NCBI GenBank assembly: GCA_002633025.1
Contig: NMRB01000602.1
Location: 62,001-126,000 of the forward strand
Direction of reading: 5' to 3'
DNA length: 64,000 nucleotides
DNA from: Notospermus geniculatus
Lineage: Eukaryota > Nemertea > Pilidiophora > Heteronemertea > Lineidae
Shown: piece after piece, positions 27,207 to 37,545 of the stretch
Numbering within the stretch: the stretch's first letter is position 1
Layout of the letters: every line of letters begins with the position of its first letter
Program-made: the position numbers and the translations under genes
The notes under the pieces: generated by a model
Databases searched by the model: none
The model's input: the letters and a program-made list of their open reading frames with translations, nothing else
What the model was told of the DNA's origin: nothing

Positions 27207-30200
27207 ATGGCAGAGATATCTAACTACGCTAAGAAAGAGATGGAGTTACTACAGAAATGTACTAATGTCTGTTCCGGATCATACATCTACTGCGTTCCTA
27301 AAGAACATTTTGAAAATTTGTCGCCTTTGTCAAATCTACTGGCCCTGAAAGCTGGTGGATACGATATAACTTTATTGTCTACTTTGCGTAATTATACTAT
27401 CGACAATTCCATTCCGTTGAATGGGATAATTGAAGGTGACGTTGACGACGATGACGACGTGAAGAGTTACCCCTTACTTCCGTACTCCTACGTTTTCTGG
27501 GGAGGTGACGTGTTTAATGTTTCATACGACTGCAAAGACCTCGTCGGATGCGTCAAAAAAATTGCAGATTTGCATCCTAATCATGTGGATGACTATTACG
27601 AATTTAAACATCCTTCCATCACATACTCTTCTAAAGAGGCAGACAGCGCTTTAACCCGGAAAATGTTCCAAATTTTTAATATTGACGAACAAGATGCTGA
27701 TGATTACGTGATGTACTTTAGTGGACGAGAAATAACTTTGAATTGGATGCTTGACGATGGGTTATTCATAGACAGACGGTCTCTGGTTGATGTCGAACTC
27801 TTTGACACCCGCGTTAGGCGAGTTGCTTTGACACGCAAGGAAAATGAGAACAGATTCAATCACGGGGGTGTCAAAAGAACGCTTTTTCAATCTACTTTAG
27901 GTCTAATGAGAAAGTATCACGAGATACCAATGAACAGGATCATTGAAATAGTAAAAAATCAAAACAACTTCGATTGGAAACGTAAAATTTCCAGCGGCGA
28001 AACTACAAAGGACGTTATCAAGGAAATTACCTGGAAAACGCGATTCCTCTATTACAGTCAGCTGATCGAAGTTGAAAATGAAGCGTTTGACATCAGGAAT
28101 TGGCCTTTGATAACCAACGACTATGATAGTGAAGAAGAAAAGAATCGGGCGTTTGAACGATTCGAAAAACAGATGGCTGGATTAACAATCCATCTGTTAA
28201 TGCAACCTTCGAGCGTTCTATTTATGAATGCCTTGGAACTGAAGAAAAATGAAAATCAATCTAAACGCGTATTCAATTCGGTACGCGAACAGGCAGACAA
28301 ATTGTGTCATTTCATCGATTTTAATGAGTATTACGATCAACCGTATATTGACCAGTTAGTCCTGATGGCTGCGTATTGTCCTCCGATTGTGGCTTACCTA
28401 CTTAGAATACTCCATTTGTGTTCATCCAGTTTTGTTTTCCCTTTACACAACTGTCTATCCAACATCAAAAATCAAGGCGAATGTGACGTGGATGAGGACA
28501 TCAAGAAGTCATTTCATCCCATGTTTGACCGATGTACTTGTACAGTCAAGTCGCTGGATTATAACTGTCCTATAATTTTAACGCACGTGATGAGACAAAA
28601 CTTGAAGAATATCAATTGTTCAAAAGGCTCACTCGAAGAACGCTCGCAGTCTGACAATACTGTACTTATACCTGGACAATTGTCATCGTCATCTTATTTG
28701 AACTTACTTGGAAATTTTGGACCAGGTTACACTGAGCACACTAACGCTGATCAATCCGAAACGAATATTATGAATAACACAACGTTAAAACGGTCTTTGG
28801 ATAAGATATTTTACGAATGTAACGAAAAATTTGGTGATCGTTTTTCAAACAATGAAAATAACCTTTTCAAGCGAGACATGTTCTCCGTTTGGCCGAGCGA
28901 TCTAATCAAATCACCTAAACGCGGCAAGACGTTTTTTGAAATCGACCACAGAAAGGAAATTGAGGATAAGTTTGATGACATCTATGAGAATATCATGTAC
29001 ATATTCACAACTTGCATAAGCCAAATGAAGAAGTTCTCTGAATCACTACTAAACCCATCTACAGACAAGCGTCATCAATCTCCTATGTACAACATTAAAA
29101 TCAACGGCGAAACCAACGCCTACAAGGTTCATCCCATGTTGAATTTAGCGCACAACGCTTACATCAATTTGTGTTTGCGTAGATTCATTGTGGTGGATTC
29201 AACATTACACGAAACGCACAAACTCATGCGTGACACGAAGACTGTTCTGGACAATAACCTCGACGTGAGGCGATCGTTCATGAGCTTAAAACAAATTCGC
29301 TTGGATGGCAAACCCAGTGACAGCACGACGTTCAGGAAAACAAATCAACTGGTGTTAAAGGCTAATGCGACGTTCCCGAAGTCGAATAAGACTATACCTT
29401 ATAAAAATGCAGACACCTTGACCACAATACTGGAAACGATCGCACATTCGGCGTCCGGCGTTGATGAAACTGCGATCAACAGTCTACTGGACGCTGGTCA
29501 ACACCTTAACGATCTGACAGACATTGACTCAATACCTATCACTTTTTTCCAAAACAGTAACGACGCGTTATCATTCAGCCTACACCGGTCATTGCAAAGC
29601 ACAAGTCAAAGTGCCGATCGATCGCAATTTGAAGATTTCTGCTGGTTTCTAGAATACACAGACAAGGGGAAGTTGGTATTCTTGCTTATGAGGATATTCC
29701 GACTTATGATATCCCGCGTGAATATCAATCCGGACGTACTGGATAGAAATATACGAGGAGTGATTGAACAGTTGTGCATTGGATACCTTAATGCAAAACT
29801 GCCATTTCTACAAGAGAAAGAATTAAAATCACTCGGCGCATACACGGCTTACGTGGAAGCACCGTACGCTGGTAGGGAAAAACGACCGATATTAACCCCC
29901 ATCAATAACTCGAACACTCTGGCAAAAACATTACCGTTCCTATGCGCTGCTGTTTCGTTCACGGCTTACAGTACAAGAGGAAAGAAAAATTTGCAAGATT
30001 TGACCTTGAATGATATCTACTTTCGACAACAGTTGGTATCGATCCCTCGCGAAACGATCAGTCCGTTTCTATCAAGACCAGATCGTCCCATTCAACAAGG
30101 ATTGACTATTATAACGGCACCCACTGTTGGAAATATGACCCCGAGTAAGGCTACAGTCGTTCAGTCGGTGGATTCTTACAAACAATTCTGTAACATCATG

Positions 30201-30611
30201 AAAAAACACTTGTTCTTTAGTAACGTTCGTGACATCTCGGATGTGCTCGGTAACAGCCAACTGTTTACAAAACTCTGCTCTTTTTTCGCTAAACATATAA
30301 ATAAAGACGACACGCTGAAATACATCACCGTGACGAAGCCCCTTAAGATGGAGCACATCTTTAGAGTGGTGTGCGACTTTTTCAACCAGATAAATGACAT
30401 GTTATTGTGTAACTACGATGTCGATGAATACTCAGACGATCCGAATGACGTACTCTCGCACTTCATAAAATGCATCTACAATCAAATGGAAACGCTCAAT
30501 CCTGTTCAAAAACGATGTGTAGACGACAACACCAACAACGACTTTCCCGCCAAGAGACCAGCCGGCGACAAGTCGTCATTCGGGGTTGTCACTAAACTAA
30601 ATCGCTACTGA
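27207..30611 (+). CDS. Unknown 1134-residue protein (unit A)
   Basis: The frame opens at 27111, but TATAAAAA at 27147 lies inside that extension, so I take ATG 27207. A large soluble protein with an acidic run (DVDDDDDV near residue 85), many helical segments and a basic, probably disordered C-terminus (about the last 40 residues, containing KR-rich motifs that could act in nuclear import). No Walker, zinc or membrane motif seen. Family not recognised. A portal, tegument or DNA-replication accessory role is possible. The TATA promoter groups it with early-type genes. Unit B's copy is identical for about the first 655 residues, then diverges. Confidence 0.75.
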   Translation: MAEISNYAKKEMELLQKCTNVCSGSYIYCVPKEHFENLSPLSNLLALKAGGYDITLLSTLRNYTIDNSIPLNGIIEGDVDDDDDVKSYPLLPYSYVFWGGDVFNVSYDCKDLVGCVKKIADLHPNHVDDYYEFKHPSITYSSKEADSALTRKMFQIFNIDEQDADDYVMYFSGREITLNWMLDDGLFIDRRSLVDVELFDTRVRRVALTRKENENRFNHGGVKRTLFQSTLGLMRKYHEIPMNRIIEIVKNQNNFDWKRKISSGETTKDVIKEITWKTRFLYYSQLIEVENEAFDIRNWPLITNDYDSEEEKNRAFERFEKQMAGLTIHLLMQPSSVLFMNALELKKNENQSKRVFNSVREQADKLCHFIDFNEYYDQPYIDQLVLMAAYCPPIVAYLLRILHLCSSSFVFPLHNCLSNIKNQGECDVDEDIKKSFHPMFDRCTCTVKSLDYNCPIILTHVMRQNLKNINCSKGSLEERSQSDNTVLIPGQLSSSSYLNLLGNFGPGYTEHTNADQSETNIMNNTTLKRSLDKIFYECNEKFGDRFSNNENNLFKRDMFSVWPSDLIKSPKRGKTFFEIDHRKEIEDKFDDIYENIMYIFTTCISQMKKFSESLLNPSTDKRHQSPMYNIKINGETNAYKVHPMLNLAHNAYINLCLRRFIVVDSTLHETHKLMRDTKTVLDNNLDVRRSFMSLKQIRLDGKPSDSTTFRKTNQLVLKANATFPKSNKTIPYKNADTLTTILETIAHSASGVDETAINSLLDAGQHLNDLTDIDSIPITFFQNSNDALSFSLHRSLQSTSQSADRSQFEDFCWFLEYTDKGKLVFLLMRIFRLMISRVNINPDVLDRNIRGVIEQLCIGYLNAKLPFLQEKELKSLGAYTAYVEAPYAGREKRPILTPINNSNTLAKTLPFLCAAVSFTAYSTRGKKNLQDLTLNDIYFRQQLVSIPRETISPFLSRPDRPIQQGLTIITAPTVGNMTPSKATVVQSVDSYKQFCNIMKKHLFFSNVRDISDVLGNSQLFTKLCSFFAKHINKDDTLKYITVTKPLKMEHIFRVVCDFFNQINDMLLCNYDVDEYSDDPNDVLSHFIKCIYNQMETLNPVQKRCVDDNTNNDFPAKRPAGDKSSFGVVTKLNRY

Positions 30612-30898
30612 TCACAATATGATAAGCTAGACGTCTGATCGGTCGTCTGGCAGAGAAATCTATGATATGGACGTGCGCAGCGACACAAGCATGCCTAAAA
30701 CGTTCAAAAAAACAACACAACTACCAGTGTATAGGCAAGCATTTATTGCAAACATTTTTTTGTACAAGTATCAAGAGTCTGAAATAAACAAATTACATAC
30801 CAATTACTTCGTTATCTCATTCACTAGGATGGACATCATTTGAGTCAATATTGTGTTGTCAATGTGTCGTATGGAACGTGTTGCTATAGTAACGTACG

Positions 30899-31312
30899 TT
30901 ACCCAGACAGGCGTATGATAAATTTTTCTCCCGGTAATATCTCATCGGGATTCGATGCAGACGAATACGCATTCAAATCTTTCTGTATGACTCTACCAAC
31001 TGGTACCGGAGCGAGTGAAAATTTTATGTCGAAAAGCTCTCGGAAAAAACCAATGTAATTAAAGTATTCATCGTCTTTATCCACACTGTCGCCTGTATGA
31101 TCGTATTTAACTCGATTTAAGTGCACTCTGTGTATATCGTCTGTTATCAGCAATTCGACGTCCTTCTTGTTAATTTTAGCCACACTGGTTATTAAATTTT
31201 GGTAAGTGGATATAAACTGATCTAGTTCAAATTGGTTTAATTTGAGATTAGGAATGTAGTAATCTTTAATATAAATCGATTCGGGAGTGTACAACTTTTT
31301 TAGCTTATTCAT
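30899..31312 (-). CDS. Unknown 137-residue protein (unit A)
   Basis: Small soluble protein with a conserved FFRELFD near residue 89 and SLAPVPVGR near 99. The start codon (31312) lies right at the duplication junction, so this copy has lost its upstream sequence; the copy in unit B (45298-45711) keeps it. Family not recognised. Confidence 0.65.
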   Translation of the reverse strand: MNKLKKLYTPESIYIKDYYIPNLKLNQFELDQFISTYQNLITSVAKINKKDVELLITDDIHRVHLNRVKYDHTGDSVDKDDEYFNYIGFFRELFDIKFSLAPVPVGRVIQKDLNAYSSASNPDEILPGEKFIIRLSG

Positions 31313-31319
31313 GATGAAT

Positions 31320-31788
31320 ACTATACCAACGAGTAAGCAATTTTAAAAAGAATGAGATTTTTGTACGATGTCCCGAAATGGACCTCATCAGCATGTATTT
31401 TACACTTCCTGAACAAAAGGAGACAATGAGGAAACAAACGATTGGTGGCTTTTTGGATGCGATCATTAATGATTACAATGTTCATGTGAATACATTTTCG
31501 GGAAAATGTGAAAAACTTTGTAAGAGAGGGCTTTTAGAAACTACCCCCTGTCGTGTATTGGGAGTTTCTTTTCCTCGATTTATTTTTACTAACCATCAAT
31601 TGAAAGAAGAGTTCATTCACAAAAAGTTTGATAATAATCACTTGAAGAAGAATCCAAATGATGCCAAGATAATCGACCACCTTCACGAATACTACATATC
31701 GAGAGATGGAGAATACGTGATTTGCTCACCTCACAAAATGCTCGGGAAATTCGACTTTGGATCCGCTTTAGCCAAGCCGTATAGGTAA
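31320..31788 (+). pseudogene. 5'-truncated major capsid protein copy
   Basis: Open in the capsid frame through the stop. It covers the last 156 or so codons of the capsid gene with few amino-acid differences. It lacks 5' sequence and a promoter, so it should be inactive. It marks where the duplication began. Confidence 0.88.
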
Positions 31789-32968
31789 ACATGACATGGA
31801 CTGTAAAAACCGATGCATTTTGTGTTGTGGACTACCGCTGAAAGGGTAAATGTCGTCCTGGGTACATACAAAGATTACCCAGGATCTCAGTCTTCACTAA
31901 AACACACTCTGGGTGTAGTTTCGGTAGCCGACCATACCATCACCCTTCCGCAATCTGTGCCTGGAACGAGTCCTATTCAGAAATCCTGTGGAATCATGCG
32001 GTCTTGTGCTGCGGTACTTGTTGGGTAGCTGTTTATGACATTCTTGGGGCAGTCACGTCACCACGGGCGAGACAACCTGCCACGTGTCTGTACAATGTTG
32101 GGCTGTACAATGTTGGGTGATGTTCGTCTACCGAAAGTACACCCAGAATGTGTTTTAGTGAAGATTGAGATCCTGGGTAATCTTTGTATGTACCCAGGAC
32201 GCATCACTACCAGAGTCGAATTGGGAAGTGTATTTTACCAATAAATTTGTCAACACATCCGCGACTATACCGAGACAGAAGTATTGACACTTCACTCGTT
32301 ATTGGTTGTCTGATAACAAAAATAGATCTATTTTTGCTGATAAAGATAAAGAAAAGCATTGATTTTTTCGCACACAGTATTATATATTTCAATACAAAAT
32401 ATCGAATGATGCGACAGTCCTACATGTATATACAATTGACTCATGAGTTCGTCACCCCCTCCTCCCTTTACATTAACATTAACATTGTCAAATATGCTAT
32501 ATATAAAGAAATATACGGTCAATTGAACACAAGAGTCTTATTCATTTCTTCCATCTCTAAACACACGTGTGTTTTCATTGGAAAAAACGTACATCGAATT
32601 CAAATTCGCGTACCATCCGATATGAATTGACCACCGCGTAACTCGTCTCGATGGCGGGTGGTTCAGACAACGAATGGAGTCAGCCGCAACAGATGGCGAC
32701 AAAGTTCTAACAAATCAATCTACGTGATTGCTGCTTGATCGATAATGACTGGGTCGGCTATCCATTGAATTGGGTCGTAGTGACACCTATTGGTCAATTC
32801 ACTGACACCTCCTATTGGCCCCATATCAACGGATACAGACTCAAGGTGTTGTGTTTTACCTAAAGTAGGCACGAGCATGTCGAGTTGCAAACTGATCGAT
32901 AGATATATATCAGTTTATAAGTCGTGTTGATTCCATCACAAGTATTTCCGGCCGTTTAGAAATCGTCC
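31789..32968. other. Intergenic region of unit B, no gene recognised
   Basis: Counterpart of 17601-18732, containing a different inverted-repeat element (31854-32201). Sequence from about 32235 to 32630 aligns with unit A. Nothing coding seen; 32640-32960 has no evident structure. Confidence 0.6.
31854..32201. mobile_element. MITE-like element with 74-base inverted ends (unit B)
   Basis: Arms 31854-31927 and 32128-32201 are near-perfect inverted copies (start CGTCCTGGGTACATAC). About 200 bases lie between, without a protein. Not in unit A. Confidence 0.7.
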
Positions 32969-33298
32969 TCACTCATCCCAGTTCGTGTCCTCGAAGTTAA
33001 TTAGTGTTTCGGGAATTTCCATACTGGGATAATCTTCTTCATCATATTTACACAGAACATCGTGAGTGGTCGTATCGAATGGTCGTGCACTTATGAGAAT
33101 AAGGTCATTGATGTTCATTTTGTCATTTCGTTTCAAACTTCCTCGCATTTTACAACGAACCGTAGTCTTATTTTCAGTAAAAGCGAGCAAAAATCCTGAT
33201 CCGGTGAACTTAGTAATTCGAGCGTATTGTTGAACTGCAGGATCTTCTTTGCATTGAAAGGTCTTGTGTCTTGCCGACTGTTGCTTTCGTTTCCCCAT
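32969..33298 (-). CDS. eIF1A-like translation initiation factor (unit B)
   Basis: 109 residues from ATG 33298, about 90% identical to the unit A copy, with the whole OB-fold pattern (YARITKFTGSGF, RCKMRG, NDLILISAR, VLCKYDEED) kept. TATATAATA at 33334-33342 lies 36 bases upstream on the minus strand. Intact frame and promoter suggest that both copies were usable when the duplication formed. Confidence 0.82.
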   Translation of the reverse strand: MGKRKQQSARHKTFQCKEDPAVQQYARITKFTGSGFLLAFTENKTTVRCKMRGSLKRNDKMNINDLILISARPFDTTTHDVLCKYDEEDYPSMEIPETLINFEDTNWDE

Positions 33299-33548
33299 GA
33301 TTGTCAATGAAGTGAAGTGAGACTCCATGAAAATATATAATATTCCAACCAGTGGTTTTGAGAACCACGTGGTTAATTCAAACCACGGTACATACAGATG
33401 GTTGCATTCAACAGAACGTACGGTACATGAATAAATGAGTTGCACCATGGTTGTCCGTTAACGAGTGGTGTTTCTCCCACAAAATCACCATATCAAGGGT
33501 GGTAATTTAGTATAAATATTATGTAGGTCTACGATATCTCGATAACTA

Positions 33549-34565
33549 ATGACTCTCAACAATATGACTTGTATTGAAGAAGCGCTAAAATTCTTGGAAA
33601 GAACAAATGGAGGATATAACTATTTGTCTGATATACACGGAAAGTATGCGGTCGTTCAAACCGTCGATCCAGTGTTACACGGCCTACATATTCAATACGA
33701 TTCGTGTAAAGATCAAAGGGAATCTTTACAACCTGATGACGATACAAGCATAATACATAAATTAGCCAGGATATTTGATGAAGCCGAATTCAATTCGGCT
33801 TCGCAGTGTCGTTTCGAACAAGACGGACTGTCATTTTTTCTCCGGGATTTGGAAAGGAATTACAGTGACTACGTTTACAGATACGTTTTTGGTGATCTGC
33901 ACACTTTGTTGAACCCCTGTAAACAGCCCATCATCAACTCCATTCTCACCGCAGTGTCTGCGTACAGCATCACCACAGATGTCGAAACATTACAGGAAAA
34001 ACTGAACGCCGTCTATAATTTCAAGTGTGCTGAAACATACTGTTTATTCAAAAAAATCCGGGTATTTCACGGAGGAGACTTTGAAAAACAAACGATGTAC
34101 GGTGGGTACGGTCCAACACTCCTACCCAGATTTTGCATCTCTTACGAATGGGCTACAAGTAAAGAGAAATGTCAACAATTTCTAGCCGCCATCGAGACGT
34201 TTCATAGAGAACTAGTGGTGGAAAAATCACTACTACCGTGGTCAAATTCCTGCTTGTTATGCTTGATGTACTGTCATAATTGTCTAGTCAATGAAAACTG
34301 CGAGGTTGACGAGGTTGCACACATTAAATTCTTCCCCACCATATGCGACTTCGCGATCTGTGAAATGCCCGAACAACTTTATTCCGTCGGATTCAATATC
34401 ATAAGAATTTCGAACAAGGCTAATGTAGGAGTATTAAACAACGCCACCTTAAATATCAATAACGTAATTTACCATATAGAAAAAATTTTGAATTACTTTT
34501 TCCTCCGAAAGTTTGAATATGAACAACACAATGTGTGCGAGGTTCTCAGCATCAACCAAATTTAG
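33549..34565 (+). CDS. Unknown 338-residue protein (unit B)
   Basis: Homologue of the 19309-20325 gene, same length, about 94% identical. TATAAATAT at 33511-33519 lies 30 bases upstream. Cys/His cluster and YGGYGPTLLPR retained. The 3' end overlaps the convergent coiled-coil gene by 14 bases as in unit A. Confidence 0.75.
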   Translation: MTLNNMTCIEEALKFLERTNGGYNYLSDIHGKYAVVQTVDPVLHGLHIQYDSCKDQRESLQPDDDTSIIHKLARIFDEAEFNSASQCRFEQDGLSFFLRDLERNYSDYVYRYVFGDLHTLLNPCKQPIINSILTAVSAYSITTDVETLQEKLNAVYNFKCAETYCLFKKIRVFHGGDFEKQTMYGGYGPTLLPRFCISYEWATSKEKCQQFLAAIETFHRELVVEKSLLPWSNSCLLCLMYCHNCLVNENCEVDEVAHIKFFPTICDFAICEMPEQLYSVGFNIIRISNKANVGVLNNATLNINNVIYHIEKILNYFFLRKFEYEQHNVCEVLSINQI

Positions 34566-36423
34566 ATTTCAGATTGTTTATAAACTTGTAAATAACCGAT
34601 CCGTTTGATATGCTTAAGAATATCTGATCGAGACTTAATGTCTTGTCTAGTAAGTCCAATTTCATGGTCTCCGTTAATCCAGAGTCAACAAATAAAGAAA
34701 GGAATGTGGTAATGAACATCAGTGTGTGTCGAGTCATTTTGTATTCGATAAACTGTCCAGTCGGATCGTAACTGGATATTATTCCAAAAATCTTATGTAA
34801 TAGAGCACTCCACGTTGCAGAAAGCTCTTTTACATCTTCGTAGATTTTTGGCACGTCTGCTCTCAAGGTGCTGTTCATGTAGGAAACATTGTCTTGATTG
34901 TCGTCAATGTCGGAGCAGTCGACGATAAGTTTTTCGCGCTGGTCTATTTTTTTATTGAGTTGCTCTCGTGATAAGACCATATTTTTAGAGGAATTGTTCT
35001 GTAATAATTCCCGTTCACCATCTGATACGCGTAGTTGTATATCCTGCTCTCGAACTTTTTTTTCGAGATCCACAATTTGTTGTTTCTTTATCGATTCCGA
35101 TTTTTTCAATTCATTAATTACCCTAGTTTGATTTTGTATACAAATTTGTGTCAGTTTTGAAAATTTATTTAAATTATCCTGCATTTTCTTTTGACGATTC
35201 ATATTTTGAGAAAGTTGATGGCGCTGTAGTAAGGTAGAAGAAAACGTGTCGGTTCCGTTAATTTGATGGAGGTTCGAATTCGTAGTGTATACTTCCTTAG
35301 AAGGGCTGCTTTCTTGATTGCACACGAAGTTTTCAATGTTCTTCATCCATTCGTTGGTACTACACCCCGTCGATTTTCTTAAGTCAATGAGACGACGCAA
35401 TTCTTTTTCGTCACACTGAAATCTATTTTCCTTTATAAAGGATTTCAATTCAGTTGTTATTTGATCACTATCGTCCTTTCCTTTGGTTCCTTCGGAGCCT
35501 GGTTTACTATGAGGCCTGCTGTTCACTATGATTTTCGTCGGAACTGAATTTGCTCGAACGGTCATCAAATGAATGTCAATTTTTTCCATAACAAATTTTT
35601 CCCACCTATACACGTGTCTCAGAGGGGAATAGATGGTCAGGTCGAATCCATCTCCTTCGCACGTGGCGTTGATGTCGTCGCGTTCAGGATGTAATGTGAC
35701 GTTGCATTCGTTATAATAAAAAAAATCTAACTCTTTATCACTCGTTAAAGTCCTACCGCAGAATTGCTTTGTTTTCATATCGAAGAGTATGACAGTGTCG
35801 TTTAATGCCGGTATGACACTCACGTTGCATTCTCCCAAACTTATAACTTTTCGTATATCTGTCAAAACAGACTTTAAATCATTTCCAGAGACGCGCTTGG
35901 GACGTTTGTCCACTTTGAAATCGGCAACGTAAGGTACCACCCCTATCAGTACATACCAGTCGAGAGACCTTTCAAACAGTCGCTGGTATGTATGGTGATC
36001 GCCATGCGCCTCTTCAAATGCTATATTTTTTAATGTCAGTGAAAACTGAGTCTCCCACATATCAAACAAAGTGCGTTTATCCAAGTCGTCGAGGTCAGGT
36101 AAAATTTTTTTCGAATTGTGGTAGTATTCAAGCCAGTCACGACTTATAATTTCCGGTGTCAAATTATATAAGATTAAATTGAGTGTGTGCTGAAACAAAA
36201 TATTGAACACATGCATACCCTTTTTGAAATCTTCGTACATTAGTTTATTCGGACAAGAGAAACCATTACCCAGCAATACATCGATTAGTTCGAATGAATA
36301 TCTGGTGGGATGTACCAGACTATAACTATTGGTTTTGGTTCGGTTTGTGGTACGTAAAATGCACCGTTTTACCATGTTATGGTCATGTTGGTGACAGTAT
36401 ATTTTTGAGTATAAAAAATCCAT
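34552..36423 (-). CDS. Coiled-coil protein, 623 residues (unit B)
   Basis: Homologue of 20312-22186 with the central coiled coil kept and one net codon lost in the linker near residue 385. ATG 36423 with TATTTAA (36455-36461) 32 bases upstream, identical spacing to unit A. This is good evidence that the box and start are real. Family not recognised. Confidence 0.75.
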   Translation of the reverse strand: MDFLYSKIYCHQHDHNMVKRCILRTTNRTKTNSYSLVHPTRYSFELIDVLLGNGFSCPNKLMYEDFKKGMHVFNILFQHTLNLILYNLTPEIISRDWLEYYHNSKKILPDLDDLDKRTLFDMWETQFSLTLKNIAFEEAHGDHHTYQRLFERSLDWYVLIGVVPYVADFKVDKRPKRVSGNDLKSVLTDIRKVISLGECNVSVIPALNDTVILFDMKTKQFCGRTLTSDKELDFFYYNECNVTLHPERDDINATCEGDGFDLTIYSPLRHVYRWEKFVMEKIDIHLMTVRANSVPTKIIVNSRPHSKPGSEGTKGKDDSDQITTELKSFIKENRFQCDEKELRRLIDLRKSTGCSTNEWMKNIENFVCNQESSPSKEVYTTNSNLHQINGTDTFSSTLLQRHQLSQNMNRQKKMQDNLNKFSKLTQICIQNQTRVINELKKSESIKKQQIVDLEKKVREQDIQLRVSDGERELLQNNSSKNMVLSREQLNKKIDQREKLIVDCSDIDDNQDNVSYMNSTLRADVPKIYEDVKELSATWSALLHKIFGIISSYDPTGQFIEYKMTRHTLMFITTFLSLFVDSGLTETMKLDLLDKTLSLDQIFLSISNGSVIYKFINNLKSKFG

Positions 36424-36517
36424 TGATGCGTAAATCGGACCCGTTTATAAAGCTTTAAATAATGGGGCTATCCGGGAAAACTGTACCTTTAGACAGCTCT
36501 GCTGTACTACAAGTCCT

Positions 36518-36797
36518 GGGGCCGTATTTTAGAACGTTCCTTATCATTAAGGTCGACCTTGACGACTCTCCACCTGCAAGTTTTCTTGGGGTTTTCTTGC
36601 GCAATTTGGCTCACAATGGGCAATTCAACTACGAGCAGTTGTTTATGTCACCGGTCCCAGCGTAAGCCATGAGGAACAAAATAATGATGAATTGCCCATT
36701 GTGAGCCAAATTGCGCAAGAAAACCCCAAGAAAACTTGCAGGTGGAGAGTCGTCAAGGTCGACCTTAATGATAAGGAACGTTCTAAAATACGGCCCC
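36518..36797. mobile_element. MITE with 109-base inverted repeats
   Basis: Arms 36518-36626 and 36689-36797 appear perfectly complementary, with GGGGCCGTATT ends. Unit A at the same place reads AAGTCCTAGTG without the insert, so it entered unit B after the duplication. Confidence 0.85.
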
Positions 36798-36897
36798 TAG
36801 TGTCACTGTAAACTGGGGGATGGAAAGTGAAATGTTCAGAAACTCAAATGTGTTATCAAACAGGGGAGCGTCACTTACAGGCAGAAAAAGTGATGTA

Positions 36898-37312
36898 GGA
36901 CCGTATTCAAAAAGGGTGATCATCGCGCAATTAAGGGTATTTAGCCCAATCAGCGTACAAATAGCCCTTTTTCAAAATCACGCGACGTCTTTGTGCGGAG
37001 CTTAGGGGCCCTGAGTGACGTCACACAAACATCGCCATGGCATTTGGCAGTGTAAAAAGTCACGACGCAGTTTGTGTGACGTCACTCGGGGCCCCTAAAC
37101 GTAGCTCCGCACAAAGACGTCGCGTGATTTTGAAAAAAGGGCTATTCTGCATTACACAGGTTAAAGGCCTAGAAAACTATTGTCTGATGTGTGCGATTAT
37201 CCTGCGGGTAAAATGTCACAGATCAGGCAGCATACAGAAGGTAGGCCTTTAACCTGTATAACGCAGAATTTGTACGCTGATTTGGCTAAACATCCTTTTT
37301 GAATACGGCCCC
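36898..37312. mobile_element. Nested MITE pair sharing the GGCCGTATTC end
   Basis: Outer ends (GGACCGTATTC at 36898, GAATACGGCCCC ending at 37312) enclose inner inverted repeats. These include GTGACGTCAC-containing arms around 37012-37022 and 37077-37087, and AGGCCT-containing arms near 37165 and 37242. Looks like one element inserted in another. Absent from unit A. Confidence 0.7.
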
Positions 37313-37545
37313 TAACCATTTTCAAACCTCAGATGCCTCCATCATTGACGTAATCATCGTATCAGACTTGATGTTTTGTCCATCACACTTTTATCCGACG
37401 GCACTCAAATCGGCTTCTGTAACCCGTTAACACCTAGAGCAGTATAAACAAGTTCCATCATTGGGTTTTTGTACCCTACATCTGAGATGTTACGATTATG
37501 AAATGACCTTGATGGTAAATGTCAACGGTCAAGGTCAAGAGACAC
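37313..37545 (-). pseudogene. Remnant of the 105-residue gene and deletion scar (unit B)
   Basis: Positions of about 37317-37365 match the last codons of the unit A gene at 22388-22705. Sequence then jumps to the equivalent of about 23285. Roughly 850 bases, including the PC4-like gene, are missing. Confidence 0.65.

Larger units (their letters stand above)
17131..31318. repeat. 14.2-kb tandem duplication, unit A
   Basis: Starts inside the capsid gene and ends just past the start codon of the minus-strand 137-residue gene. Unit B (31319 to about 45712) follows directly. Gene order and orientation are the same in both. Divergence is about 5% where I compared them, with unit-specific insertions and deletions. 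Confidence 0.9.

Noticed and set aside
36462-37252. Short plus-strand frames within the unit B hairpins
   Set aside because: They lie in inverted-repeat elements absent from unit A and read through palindromic arms.
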